Origin: an uncultured Caryophanales bacterium
GTDB lineage: Bacteria; Bacillota_I; Bacilli_A; RFN20; CAG-826
NCBI GenBank assembly: GCA_946404585.1
Contig: CAMJEC010000003.1
Location: forward strand, 1-35,821
DNA length: 35,821 nt
Direction: 5' to 3'
Position numbers and translations under genes: made by a program. Below are positions 8,135 to 15,299 of this stretch, in pieces. Each line of letters begins with the position of its first letter. The first letter of the stretch is position 1. The notes beneath the pieces were generated by a model, which worked only from the letters and a program-made list of their open reading frames with translations, did not search any database and had not been told where the DNA came from.

Positions 8135-8973
8135 AAAATATCTTCTACACTTACCAAAAGAAAGCCACTAATGCAACCCAAGCTTTAATGGATGTTTCTC
8201 TTGAAATCAAAGACAATGATTTCTTAGCAATTGTTGGTGAAACTGGTTCTGGTAAATCAACATTAGCCCAAATGTTTAATGCCCTTTTAATCCCTGATAA
8301 AGGCGATGTTTTAGTCAATGACTATGTCATTAACTATAAGAATAGAAAGAGCCGTAAATTACGTGGCTTAAGAAAACAAGTTGGTTTAGTTTTCCAATTC
8401 CCTGAATATCAATTATTTGAAGAAACAGTGGAAAAGGATGTGGCTTTTGGTGTTAAAAACTTCGGTGTTAAAGGCGAAGAAGCGCTTAATAGAGCCCATG
8501 AAGCTTTAAAACAAGTTGGCTTAGATGAATCCTACTTCAAAAGAGCGCCTTTTGATTTATCCGGTGGTGAAAAAAGAAAAGTCGCTATCGCGGGTATCTT
8601 AGCAATCGACCCAGATATCTTAATCTTTGATGAACCAACCGCAGGATTTGATCCACAAAGTAGCAAAGACTTAATGAATCTCATTACTGAGTTCCATAAA
8701 AATGGTAAAACCATTATTATCATTACCCATGATATGGACTTAGTTAATACATACACTAAACGAGTGGTGATGTTAGAAAGAGGACAAGTGACTTTTGATG
8801 GCACTCCTAATGAATTATTTGGCTATATCAAAGGCTACGACCGTTTAGATACTCCTTCCGTTATTAAAGTGGCAGAAAAACTAAAAGAGAAGGGCATGGA
8901 TATCGATATCAACGAAATTCACACTAATGAAGACTTAGTTGAAGCGATTAAAAAATGGAGGAATAAAGCATGA
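8119..8973 (+). CDS. ecfA2: ECF transporter ATPase EcfA2 (CbiO2)
   Basis: Second ATPase of the ECF module; it pairs with EcfA1, and both dock on EcfT. The 284 residues carry Walker A GETGSGKST, Q-loop FQFPEYQLFEETVEKDVAFG, signature LSGGEKRKVAIAG, Walker B ILIFDEPTAGFDP and switch ITHD. The FPEYQLFEET form is characteristic of EcfA2 as against FQNPDNQ in EcfA1. The start ATG overlaps ecfA1 by 16 bases, with GGAGG just upstream. It ends in TGA within an ATGA overlap with ecfT, the only UGA stop in the window. Confidence 0.95.
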   Translation: MGIQVKNIFYTYQKKATNATQALMDVSLEIKDNDFLAIVGETGSGKSTLAQMFNALLIPDKGDVLVNDYVINYKNRKSRKLRGLRKQVGLVFQFPEYQLFEETVEKDVAFGVKNFGVKGEEALNRAHEALKQVGLDESYFKRAPFDLSGGEKRKVAIAGILAIDPDILIFDEPTAGFDPQSSKDLMNLITEFHKNGKTIIIITHDMDLVNTYTKRVVMLERGQVTFDGTPNELFGYIKGYDRLDTPSVIKVAEKLKEKGMDIDINEIHTNEDLVEAIKKWRNKA

Positions 8974-9845
8974 GTAGCATGACTTTTGGCCGTTATTCCT
9001 TCCGCAATACTTTCATCCATAACTTGGATGCGAGAAATAAGATTTTCCTCATGCTTTTATTCATGGTGGGAATCTTCTTCCAATTCAATATGTGGTCAAC
9101 AGCTTTAATTATGAGTGGTGTTTATATCATCATCCTTTTAGCATTGATGCTCATCTCTAGAGTGAGTTTATGGTCACTAATTAAATCACTAGGCGGCTTA
9201 TGGATGTTAGTCATCTTCCTGATGATTATTTATATTTTCGTACCGACGAATAATCCAAAATTACCAGTGGCGTTTACTATTGGTTCGTTAGAAGTTCACT
9301 GGGACGCATTCTGCCAAGCTGGTTATATTGTGATGAGATTAATTTTAATGATTTCATTAACAATGATATTAACTAGCACCACAAAACCAATGGATATGAC
9401 ATATGCTTTTGAATGGTATATGACGCCATTAAAACCAATTCGTTTCCCAGTTCATGAAATAGCCATGACTTTATCAATCGCTTTAAGATTCATTCCAACG
9501 CTATTGGATGAAACTGAAAGAATTATGAAAGCCCAAGCCAGTCGTGGTGTTGATTTTAACCATGGTGGTATCTTTAAACGTTTCGGTGCAATTATTGCCT
9601 TAATCATTCCTTTATTTGTTTCCGCTTTAGAAAGAAGTGAAGAACTCGCTAATGCAATGATTGTTAGAGGATATGATCCAAGAGCAAAACGTACTAGATA
9701 TCGTTTATTAAGGTTCTCTTGGAGAGATATTATTGCTTTCTTATTTATCGGTGGTTTTTTTGCCGGTATTATTGTGATGTTCGTATTTGATAGAAAAAAT
9801 CCAATCGATCTCATTCAGCTTATTTTTAATAAGCCAGGATTCTAA
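8970..9845 (+). CDS. ecfT: ECF transporter transmembrane coupling subunit EcfT
   Basis: Membrane scaffold that connects the two ATPases to the substrate-binding S component (RibU at 34994-35755 is one candidate partner). The 291 residues have membrane segments in the regions 27-65, 70-90, 110-130 and near the C terminus (about 250-270). The cytoplasmic coupling helices carry the two Ala-Arg-Gly-like signatures used to contact the ATPases: AQASRGVDF and IVRGYDPRAKR. The length is slightly above the usual 265 or so. The ATGA overlap with ecfA2 suggests tight translational coupling; GGAGG is present eight bases before the ATG. Confidence 0.94.
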   Translation: MSSMTFGRYSFRNTFIHNLDARNKIFLMLLFMVGIFFQFNMWSTALIMSGVYIIILLALMLISRVSLWSLIKSLGGLWMLVIFLMIIYIFVPTNNPKLPVAFTIGSLEVHWDAFCQAGYIVMRLILMISLTMILTSTTKPMDMTYAFEWYMTPLKPIRFPVHEIAMTLSIALRFIPTLLDETERIMKAQASRGVDFNHGGIFKRFGAIIALIIPLFVSALERSEELANAMIVRGYDPRAKRTRYRLLRFSWRDIIAFLFIGGFFAGIIVMFVFDRKNPIDLIQLIFNKPGF

Positions 9846-9847
9846 TT

Positions 9848-10585
9848 ATGAAAGTATTAGGTATTTGTTCATATAAAGGCACTAATTATTATGGCTGGCA
9901 AAAGCAAGTCGGTTTTGTTAGCGTGCAAAGTAAAATTGAAGAATGCTTAAGTAAAGTCTATGACACCACAATTAACATCCAAGGTAGTGGACGTACAGAT
10001 GCAGGTGTCCACGCTTTAAAACAATATTTTCATTATGTTAGTGATAAGGAAAAAGACTTAAAACAATTAACATACGCCTTAAATAAAATGCTTCCAGATG
10101 ATATTAAGATTCTTTCACTTAACCAAGTAGATGATGATTTCCACGCTAGGTATAACGCTACTAAGAAGATTTATGAATACCGTATCCTTCTTACAAATAA
10201 AGATCCTATGTCTTATGACTTAGCCTATATCTATCCAATGGAATTAGATATCGAACTATTTAAAAACGCTCTTCAAAAGTTTGAAGGCACACACAATTAT
10301 CAAGATTTCACCTCTAAAGAAGAAGATGAAGGTGGATTTATTAGAACAATATACAATATTGAAGTCATTAAAGAAGGTGACTTATTAAGAGTCATATTTA
10401 CCGGTAATGGCTTTATGAGATATCAAATTAGAAATATGATTGGTTCAGCGATTAATGTCGCTAATAAAAAGGAACCATTAGAGTTCATTGATAAGCATTT
10501 ACAAGATAACAAAAATAGAGAAATCATCGCTTATAAAGCTCCAGCATCCGGGCTATATTTAGTGGATGTTATCTATAATAATTAG
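9848..10585 (+). CDS. truA: tRNA pseudouridine(38-40) synthase TruA
   Basis: Converts uridines 38-40 of the tRNA anticodon arm to pseudouridine. The 245 residues match the family length and contain the catalytic Asp D51 in GSGRTDAGVHAL, the FHARYNA motif, and the second-half motif GNGFMRYQIRNMIG. The start is two bases after the ecfT stop, the usual position for this gene. No strong Shine-Dalgarno is seen, so translation is probably coupled to ecfT. In most Firmicutes rplM follows directly; here two other genes intervene. Confidence 0.96.
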   Translation: MKVLGICSYKGTNYYGWQKQVGFVSVQSKIEECLSKVYDTTINIQGSGRTDAGVHALKQYFHYVSDKEKDLKQLTYALNKMLPDDIKILSLNQVDDDFHARYNATKKIYEYRILLTNKDPMSYDLAYIYPMELDIELFKNALQKFEGTHNYQDFTSKEEDEGGFIRTIYNIEVIKEGDLLRVIFTGNGFMRYQIRNMIGSAINVANKKEPLEFIDKHLQDNKNREIIAYKAPASGLYLVDVIYNN

Positions 10586-10599
10586 GAGGGTTTTCTTTT

Positions 10600-12615
10600 A
10601 TGAAAAAACAATTGTTTGCAATCTTAGGAATCATGTTTGCTATTGGCGTTTCTGCTTGTAATAATAGTGAACCAGTTGCTTCTAATAGCGATTCCAAACA
10701 ACAGTCTACTAGTAGTTCTATAGAAAGTAGTGAATCAACTTCTTCATCTATTTCATCACAATCTACTAGTGAATCTTCAATAAGCTCATCGGTTAGTTCT
10801 AACTCTTCAAGCAGCTCATCCAGTAGTGCTTCAAGCAGCTCCTTATCAAGTAGTTCTTCTTCAAGCTCAAGCAACAGTTCTTCAGTGCATGTCCATAATT
10901 ATGGAACATTAAACGAAGGAACTCTTCCATCATACTATTATGATGGCATGAAGCCTCATTATTACTGCATTGAATGTGGACAGTATTTTGACGTTGATAA
11001 GAACCCTACAACTAAAGACGCTTTAAAACTTGAAAAAGCAGGAGATAGAATCGCTCTTTTAATCAACGGTATTGAAAAGGATATTTTTGAAAATCCTGAT
11101 AAAAACGAACAACGAGTTATTTGGAGATTAGATAATCGTGGTCCAGGAAATACTGCTGTTGTCGCTTTAGCTAAGCCAGGTGATACAACTTATAAATATG
11201 GCTTCTTCGCTGGAGAAAACATTAATGAAAATAATACAATCACAATTGATGGCAGAGTTGATTTTGTTTTAGTGGCAACTCCTAATGGTCTTGTATTAAA
11301 CGCTCTTGAACATAATGGCTTAGTGGTCAAAGTTAATTCCGAAGAATATCCACTAAACCCTGTTACCTATCTTGATGGTGTAACTAAGACATATATTTAT
11401 GGCTATCATTACTTTGAAGTCGGTGACAAAATGACTGTTGTTGATAAGGACAACAATATCACTTATGGATATAGCGATATCGCGAGTGATTCCGCTTGGA
11501 ATAAATATGATTTCCATAAAGGTACCAACAACGAGTTTGTCTTTGACAAAGCTGCTAGATTTGGTATTGAATTTGGCCGTGATGGAGTAAATGATATTTC
11601 TGTAACTAAAACATTTGGTCCTTCTACAGGCACTGAATTCGTTGTTACTTTCAACTCAGAAAGAACTAACGAACAATTAACAAAACATTCATATGCCACT
11701 AACACTGAAGCCTATACAGAAGCAACTTGGTACGTGTTGCATGAAGTGGTTATAAACGCTGATGATATTAAAGCCGCTTTAGTGAATGGCTATGATATGT
11801 ATACAGCTACTGTTTCTTTCTCAAGTGGTGAAGAATTCAACCTTAAAGACATTACTAATAACGCAGCTATTACTGGTGATCATTTAGCCTCTTACTATGG
11901 TGAAGATGATTGTTTCACAATCTCAGGCGATTACATCAAAATCTTAAAAAACGGCAGCTACGGTATTTATTATGTTCCAGCCGCTAATGTTATTGCTTTG
12001 ACCACTATGTCAGCGCCAGGTAATGCAAATATCATGGTCGATGGTGCATTTGTTCCGTTAACCAAAGACGCTAATGATAATGTCACTTATACTGGCCATT
12101 TTGATAAGAATACATACGTTGTATTTGCAGATGATAGCTATAACATGATTACACCAACATTAGCGAGTGGTGTTGATCAAACTGCTGTCCATTTGTCTTC
12201 ATTCTTAATTTATTTTGACAAAGCCGGTACATTCAAACTTGATTTGAATTTAAACACTAATGTGTTAAATGTTACCGTCATAGAACTAGATGATCCTGGT
12301 CAACAACAAGGACCTATTACTGGTGCTTATTTAATTGGTTCTGGCGGTATGTCCGCTAGAATGGAAAACAATCCAGATAATCCTGACGAATTAATGAAGA
12401 AAAATGTCCAAATGGTAGCCAGTAGTGGAATGGTTTATGTTTCCATTTATAATTCCACACTAAGCGGCAATATTGAAGGCGTTACTTTATCAGAAGATAG
12501 CGCTAGTGTCGCAACAGCAATGAGCACTTTGTTTTATATCACCGCTGGTGAAGGAACATACGATTTCTATCTCAATAAAAACACTTTGGTATTGAGAATA
12601 GTTAAGGTTTCATAA
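10600..12615 (+). CDS. Serine-rich surface lipoprotein with HxxxC-CxxC motif, function unknown
   Basis: A 671-residue exported lipoprotein. A signal peptide of about 19 residues ends in a lipobox VSA-C20. Residues about 30-95 are almost pure Ser with Thr, Glu and Gln, a flexible stalk away from the membrane. A short motif follows: HVHNYG (97-102), then H120, C123 and C126 in HYYCIECGQYFD, which could hold a metal ion. The remaining 540 residues are rich in Asn, Asp, Thr and aromatics with repeated beta-type patterns, and end in TYDFYLNKNTLVLRI, a phrasing common in carbohydrate-binding beta-sandwich domains. AGGAGGG lies 15 bases after truA starts to end, so it is probably read from the ecf-truA operon. 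I do not recognise the whole protein; sugar or glycan binding is a guess. Confidence 0.85.
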   Translation: MKKQLFAILGIMFAIGVSACNNSEPVASNSDSKQQSTSSSIESSESTSSSISSQSTSESSISSSVSSNSSSSSSSSASSSSLSSSSSSSSSNSSSVHVHNYGTLNEGTLPSYYYDGMKPHYYCIECGQYFDVDKNPTTKDALKLEKAGDRIALLINGIEKDIFENPDKNEQRVIWRLDNRGPGNTAVVALAKPGDTTYKYGFFAGENINENNTITIDGRVDFVLVATPNGLVLNALEHNGLVVKVNSEEYPLNPVTYLDGVTKTYIYGYHYFEVGDKMTVVDKDNNITYGYSDIASDSAWNKYDFHKGTNNEFVFDKAARFGIEFGRDGVNDISVTKTFGPSTGTEFVVTFNSERTNEQLTKHSYATNTEAYTEATWYVLHEVVINADDIKAALVNGYDMYTATVSFSSGEEFNLKDITNNAAITGDHLASYYGEDDCFTISGDYIKILKNGSYGIYYVPAANVIALTTMSAPGNANIMVDGAFVPLTKDANDNVTYTGHFDKNTYVVFADDSYNMITPTLASGVDQTAVHLSSFLIYFDKAGTFKLDLNLNTNVLNVTVIELDDPGQQQGPITGAYLIGSGGMSARMENNPDNPDELMKKNVQMVASSGMVYVSIYNSTLSGNIEGVTLSEDSASVATAMSTLFYITAGEGTYDFYLNKNTLVLRIVKVS

Positions 12616-12621
12616 ACATTT

Positions 12622-12660
12622 ATGTTCAATTCTATATGAACATGTGGTAATATTTTTTCG
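12622..12660 (+). terminator. Weak hairpin terminator after the serine-rich lipoprotein
   Basis: ATGTTCA and TGAACAT form a 7-bp stem with an 8-base loop six bases after the stop codon. A run TATTTTTTC follows about nine bases later. The gap between stem and T run is larger than usual, so efficiency is uncertain. Confidence 0.4.
12625..12653 (+). promoter_or_regulatory. Possible yebC promoter
   Basis: TTCAAT and TAATAT are separated by 17 bases, and the -10 is preceded by TGG, making an extended -10 (TGnTAATAT). The start site would be near 12660, leaving a leader of about 28 bases with AAAAGGAG before the yebC ATG. It overlaps the hairpin of the preceding terminator. Confidence 0.45.
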
Positions 12661-12688
12661 CAAAAAAGCAAAAAAGGAGTTTTAAATC

Positions 12689-13393
12689 ATGGGTAGAGCA
12701 CATGAAGTAAGAGCAAAAGCGATGGCCGCAACCGCTGCAAAAAGAAGCGCACTCTTTATGAGAGCCAGTAAGGAAATCTATATGGCGGCAAAGAATGGTG
12801 TTCCTGACCCTGAAATGAACTTAGCACTCCGTTCTGCAATTGAAAAATGGAGAGGCCAAAACGTTACTAAAGACGTTATTGATAGAGCGATCCAAAAAGC
12901 TAAAGGCGGCGAAGCCGAAAGCTATTCTGAAGGCCGTTATGAAGCCTTTGGTCCAGGTAACTCCCTCTTTATCATTGATACATTAACTGATAACTCAAAC
13001 CGTGCGTTTATCGAAGTTAGAACCGCTATCACCAAAAAGGGTGGCCACTTAGGTTCCACAATCTTCAATTTCACACAAACTGGTTTATTCGTTTTCAACG
13101 GCACCAATAGAGATGAAGTTGAAGAAAACTTAATTCTCTCTGACGTTGATGTCCGTGAAGTCACAGCAGAAGATGGAAAGATCGAAGTCCTTGTTGAACC
13201 AGCAGCCTTCGCTCAAGCTAGAGAAGTTTTAGGTGGTATGGGCATCTCCGAATTCGATGTTGCGGAAATAACCTTCTTAGCCAATGATCCAATTGAGATC
13301 ACTGATCCAGAAGAAAGACGCAAATTTGACGAATTATGCGATATGCTTGATGACTTACAAGACGTCCAAAACGTCTACCACAACGTCAAGTAA
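12689..13393 (+). CDS. yebC: YebC/TACO1-family protein (YeeN/YeeI-like branch)
   Basis: YebC/TACO1 proteins were long described as transcriptional regulators; more recent work ties them to translation and relief of ribosome stalls at proline-rich stretches. The 234 residues start MGRAHEVRAKAMAATAAKRS, closer to the YeeN/YeeI branch (MGRA start) than to classical YebC (MAGHSKWANIKHRK). The family core is clear: ALRSAIEKWRGQNVTKDVIDRAIQKAKGG near residues 46-75, YEAFGPGN, and the LTDNSNRAFIEVRTAI segment. A ribosome site AAAAGGAG precedes it. It sits between the serine-rich lipoprotein and rplM, interrupting the usual truA-rplM adjacency, and has its own terminator. A translation role would suit its place next to ribosomal protein genes, but that is inference. 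Confidence 0.92.
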   Translation: MGRAHEVRAKAMAATAAKRSALFMRASKEIYMAAKNGVPDPEMNLALRSAIEKWRGQNVTKDVIDRAIQKAKGGEAESYSEGRYEAFGPGNSLFIIDTLTDNSNRAFIEVRTAITKKGGHLGSTIFNFTQTGLFVFNGTNRDEVEENLILSDVDVREVTAEDGKIEVLVEPAAFAQAREVLGGMGISEFDVAEITFLANDPIEITDPEERRKFDELCDMLDDLQDVQNVYHNVK

Positions 13394-13417
13394 TTATTAA
13401 CCTATAATTATGCAAAT

Positions 13418-13446
13418 ACCAATCACGAAATGTGGTTGGTTTTTTG
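13418..13446 (+). terminator. Intrinsic terminator after yebC
   Basis: A 9-bp stem (ACCAATCAC with GTGGTTGGT, one G-U) and a 5-base loop are followed directly by TTTTTTGTTTG. This is a well-formed intrinsic terminator. Confidence 0.88.
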
Positions 13447-13499
13447 TTTGAAAAACAACTTTTTTCTAGTCACCAGGAATTATTTTTATAAATAATCAA

Positions 13500-13528
13500 T
13501 TGACATCACACACGTAAACACGTATGAT
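13500..13528 (+). promoter_or_regulatory. Promoter of rplM-rpsI
   Basis: A perfect -35 (TTGACA) and near-perfect -10 (TATGAT) are separated by exactly 17 bases. The start site would be about 13534-13536, giving a structured leader of about 70 bases before rplM. It is the strongest consensus promoter in the window, as expected for ribosomal proteins. Confidence 0.9.
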
Positions 13529-13531
13529 TTT

Positions 13532-13568
13532 TATCGGCACAAAAGCTAAATTAGCGAAGTCCCCGGTA
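13532..13568 (+). promoter_or_regulatory. Candidate L13-type ribosomal protein leader
   Basis: The rplM leader folds into an outer 6-bp stem (TATCGG 13532-13537 with CCGGTA 13563-13568) around an internal loop and a small inner hairpin based on GCTAA/TTAGC (13545-13555). An autoregulatory L13 leader is known before rplM in Firmicutes, where it is thought to bind its own ribosomal protein. I cannot confirm a match to that family model from memory; position and shape support it. Confidence 0.55.
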
Positions 13569-13604
13569 AGGTCAAAGTTAGTTTGGTAAAGGAGGATTAC
13601 AGTT

Positions 13605-14045
13605 ATGCAACGTCAAACTACTATTGCAAAAAATAACGAAATCCAAAGAAAATGGTATGTCGTCGATGCCACTGACAAACCATTAGGAAGATTAGCATCA
13701 CAAGTCGCTCAAGTTTTAACTGGCAAGAATAAGCCAATTTGGACTCCAAATGTTGACTGTGGTGACTATGTTATTATCATCAACGCTGAAAAGGTTGCTC
13801 TTTCTGGCGATAAAGTTAATAACAAAAAATACTACAATGTGTCTGGTTACGCTGGCGGTCTCCGTACTCGTACAGCCGGTACTATGAAAGAAAAGTATCC
13901 AGTAGAAATGCTTGAAAGATGCCTTCACGGTATGCTTCCAAAGGGTCGCTTAGGTCGTCAAATGATCAAGAAACTCTTCGTCTATGCTGGTCCAGAACAC
14001 AAACAAGAAGCTCAAAAACCAGAAGTTCTTGAGCTCAAATACTAG
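13605..14045 (+). CDS. rplM: 50S ribosomal protein L13
   Basis: Early-assembling protein of the large ribosomal subunit. The 146 residues match the family length and show the typical start ([20 protein letters not shown]), the [14 protein letters not shown] segment and [20 protein letters not shown]. The ribosome site AAAGGAGG lies nine bases upstream. It is expressed with rpsI from a consensus promoter, and the leader may allow feedback by L13 itself. Confidence 0.98.
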   Translation: MQRQTTIAKNNEIQRKWYVVDATDKPLGRLASQVAQVLTGKNKPIWTPNVDCGDYVIIINAEKVALSGDKVNNKKYYNVSGYAGGLRTRTAGTMKEKYPVEMLERCLHGMLPKGRLGRQMIKKLFVYAGPEHKQEAQKPEVLELKY

Positions 14046-14056
14046 GAGGTCTTAAC

Positions 14057-14455
14057 ATGGCAAAGAAAGCTGATCTTCAATATTACGGCACAGGCAAAAG
14101 AAAATCTTCTATCGCTCGTGTTTACATCACTGCTGGTACAGGCAAAGTTGTTGTCAATGGCCACCCAGTGGAAGAATATATGCCTTATGCGACATTAATT
14201 CTCGACTTAAAGCAACCATTAACATTAACAGGCACAGATGGCAAATACGATGTGCGTGCAGAAGTTAAAGGTGGTGGCTTCACAGGCCAAGCTGGCGCTA
14301 TCCGCTTAGGTATCGCTAGAGCCTTATTAGAAGCCGGTTGCGATCGTGCAGTCTTAAAATCTAACGGTATGGTCAAACGTGACTCCCGTAAGAAAGAACG
14401 TAAGAAATACGGTCTCAAAGCTGCTCGTAAAGCTCCACAATTCAGCAAACGTTAA
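14057..14455 (+). CDS. rpsI: 30S ribosomal protein S9
   Basis: Small-subunit protein whose basic C-terminal tail reaches the P-site tRNA. The 132 residues include the N-terminal [14 protein letters not shown] motif, the [10 protein letters not shown] core and the conserved basic end KAPQFSKR; the final SKR is the universal S9 ending. It starts 11 bases after rplM with TAGGAGG, where the rplM stop TAG forms part of the ribosome site, so translation is coupled. Confidence 0.98.
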   Translation: MAKKADLQYYGTGKRKSSIARVYITAGTGKVVVNGHPVEEYMPYATLILDLKQPLTLTGTDGKYDVRAEVKGGGFTGQAGAIRLGIARALLEAGCDRAVLKSNGMVKRDSRKKERKKYGLKAARKAPQFSKR

Positions 14456-14481
14456 TCGTTTACTACAAAACAAGAAAAACA

Positions 14482-14505
14482 GGAAGTCATTTGGCTTCCT
14501 TTTTT
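14482..14505 (+). terminator. Intrinsic terminator of rplM-rpsI
   Basis: A 7-bp stem (GGAAGTC with GGCTTCC, one T-G pair), a 4-base loop and an immediate run of six T residues. Confidence 0.88.
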
Positions 14506-14534
14506 CGTGCGCGTAAAATCTTATATAAAAAGCA

Positions 14535-14563
14535 TTGATTTTGATAAATCATTGTTGTATATT
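14535..14563 (+). promoter_or_regulatory. Promoter of tRNA-Ile
   Basis: TTGATT and TATATT are 17 bases apart. The start site would be about 14570, some 18 bases before the mature tRNA, leaving a short 5' leader for RNase P. Confidence 0.72.
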
Positions 14564-14587
14564 ATTACCGCTGTCTTTAAGACGCAT

Positions 14588-14664
14588 GGGCCCATAGCTC
14601 AGTTGGTTAGAGCGCGCCCCTGATAAGGGCGAGGTCGGAAGTTCAAGTCTTCTTGGGCCCACCA
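14588..14664 (+). tRNA. tRNA-Ile (anticodon GAT)
   Basis: A complete cloverleaf of 77 bases with encoded CCA. The acceptor stem is GGGCCCA/TGGGCCC, fully paired. The anticodon loop CTGATAA gives GAT, which reads AUC and AUU. It has its own promoter and terminator. Confidence 0.97.
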
Positions 14665-14675
14665 AATTGATTGTT

Positions 14676-14708
14676 AAGAAGGATGTCAAAGTCCTTCTTT
14701 TAATTTTT
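14676..14708 (+). terminator. Intrinsic terminator after tRNA-Ile
   Basis: An 8-bp stem (AAGAAGGA with TCCTTCTT) and an 8-base loop, followed by the T-rich TTAATTTTTAT. It separates tRNA-Ile from the tRNA-Val/Thr/Leu group. I see no gene between here and the next promoter at 14842, only AT-rich sequence with a small AAGTATT/AATACTT inverted repeat near 14777-14792. Confidence 0.8.
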
Positions 14709-14841
14709 ATCATCTCGAAGAGATTTAAATAACTCTTTGCGAAACTATCTAAAAGAAGAACAAAAAAGCGCTTTAAAAGTATTAAAATACTTGTAAGAGA
14801 ATAATATAACCGCTATTCTATATATTGCGTTCACAATTTTA

Positions 14842-14870
14842 TTGCTAAATAAAACGTAGTTTGTTATATT
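14842..14870 (+). promoter_or_regulatory. Promoter of the tRNA-Val/Thr/Leu group
   Basis: TTGCTA and TATATT with 17-base spacing. The start site near 14877 is about five bases before tRNA-Val. A weaker candidate (TTGTAA at 14791 with TATTCT at 14814, spacing 17) lies upstream. Confidence 0.75.
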
Positions 14871-14881
14871 ATTTAGGCGCT

Positions 14882-14956
14882 GGAGACTTAGTTCAGCGGG
14901 AGAACGCTTCCTTCACACGGAAGAGGTCGTAGGTTCGATCCCTACAGTGTCCACCA
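14882..14956 (+). tRNA. tRNA-Val (anticodon CAC)
   Basis: A 75-base cloverleaf with encoded CCA. The anticodon stem CTTCC/GGAAG encloses loop TTCACAC, giving anticodon CAC, which reads GUG. The T arm GTAGG-TTCGATC-CCTAC is perfect. The acceptor stem GGAGACT/AGTGTCC contains a G-G mismatch at the fourth pair (see findings). Confidence 0.92.
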
Positions 14957-14961
14957 AATTT

Positions 14962-15037
14962 GCCGTCTTAGCTCAATTGGCAGAGCAACTGATTTGTAAT
15001 CAGTAGGTTGTTGGTTCGATTCCGATAGACGGCACCA
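14962..15037 (+). tRNA. tRNA-Thr (anticodon TGT)
   Basis: A 76-base cloverleaf with encoded CCA. The acceptor stem GCCGTCT/AGACGGC is perfect. The anticodon stem ACTGA/TCAGT with loop TTTGTAA gives TGT, which reads ACA and related Thr codons. The T stem uses two G-U pairs. It starts five bases after tRNA-Val, in the same transcript. Confidence 0.96.
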
Positions 15038-15050
15038 ACTAAGTATTATC

Positions 15051-15078
15051 GGAGGGACACAATCCCTCCTTTAATTTA
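15051..15078 (+). terminator. Terminator-like hairpin between tRNA-Thr and tRNA-Leu
   Basis: A 7-bp GC-rich stem (GGAGGGA with TCCCTCC) and a 5-base loop are followed by TTTAATTTATAT. tRNA-Leu begins only 13 bases after the stem, with no promoter of its own visible, so termination is probably partial or the hairpin serves RNA processing. Confidence 0.55.
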
Positions 15079-15081
15079 TAT

Positions 15082-15166
15082 GCGGCTATGGCGGAACTGG
15101 CAGACGCGCTAGACTTAGGATCTAGTGGGGCAACCCGTACAGGTTCGATTCCTGCTAGCCGCACCA
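15082..15166 (+). tRNA. tRNA-Leu (anticodon TAG)
   Basis: An 85-base class II tRNA with a long variable arm (around GTGGGGCAACCCGTAC) and encoded CCA. The acceptor stem GCGGCTA/TAGCCGC is perfect. The anticodon stem CTAGA/TCTAG with loop CTTAGGA gives TAG, which reads CUA and related Leu codons. Confidence 0.96.
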
Positions 15167-15180
15167 AGTATCAATTTTGT

Positions 15181-15206
15181 AACTACTCAATGCAGTAGTT
15201 TTTCTA
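15181..15206 (+). terminator. Intrinsic terminator after the tRNA group
   Basis: A 7-bp stem (AACTACT with AGTAGTT) and a 6-base loop, followed by TTTCTATTATT. It ends the tRNA transcript. The 90 bases after it are AT-rich without a gene. Confidence 0.78.
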
Positions 15207-15256
15207 TTATTCCTTATATATAAATAATAGGATATGTCTTGATAAATGCTTAAAAT

Positions 15257-15285
15257 ATCGTTTTATACAACGATGTAAGAACGAT
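15257..15285 (+). promoter_or_regulatory. Possible operator: inverted and direct repeats of AACGAT
   Basis: ATCGTT (15257-15262) and AACGAT (15269-15274) form an inverted repeat with a 6-base gap. A third copy, AACGAT (15280-15285), is in direct orientation 11 bases after the second. They lie 15-43 bases upstream of the -35 of the ABC transporter promoter, a position suited to an activator such as a response regulator. Confidence 0.3.
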
Positions 15286-15299
15286 TTTAACGAATATTA

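Noticed and set aside
10569-10874. Opposite-strand open frame of about 100 Leu/Glu-rich residues
   Set aside because: It is the complement of the serine-rich stalk; no ribosome site, and repetitive Ser codons create long open frames on the other strand.
10690-10885. Possible tandem DNA repeat or CRISPR-like array
   Set aside because: The low-complexity stretch is a Ser-coding region with mixed Ser codons, in frame, with no regular repeat-spacer pattern.
14797-14841. Possible small gene between tRNA-Ile and tRNA-Val
   Set aside because: AT-rich sequence with no open frame carrying a ribosome site and no convincing RNA fold.
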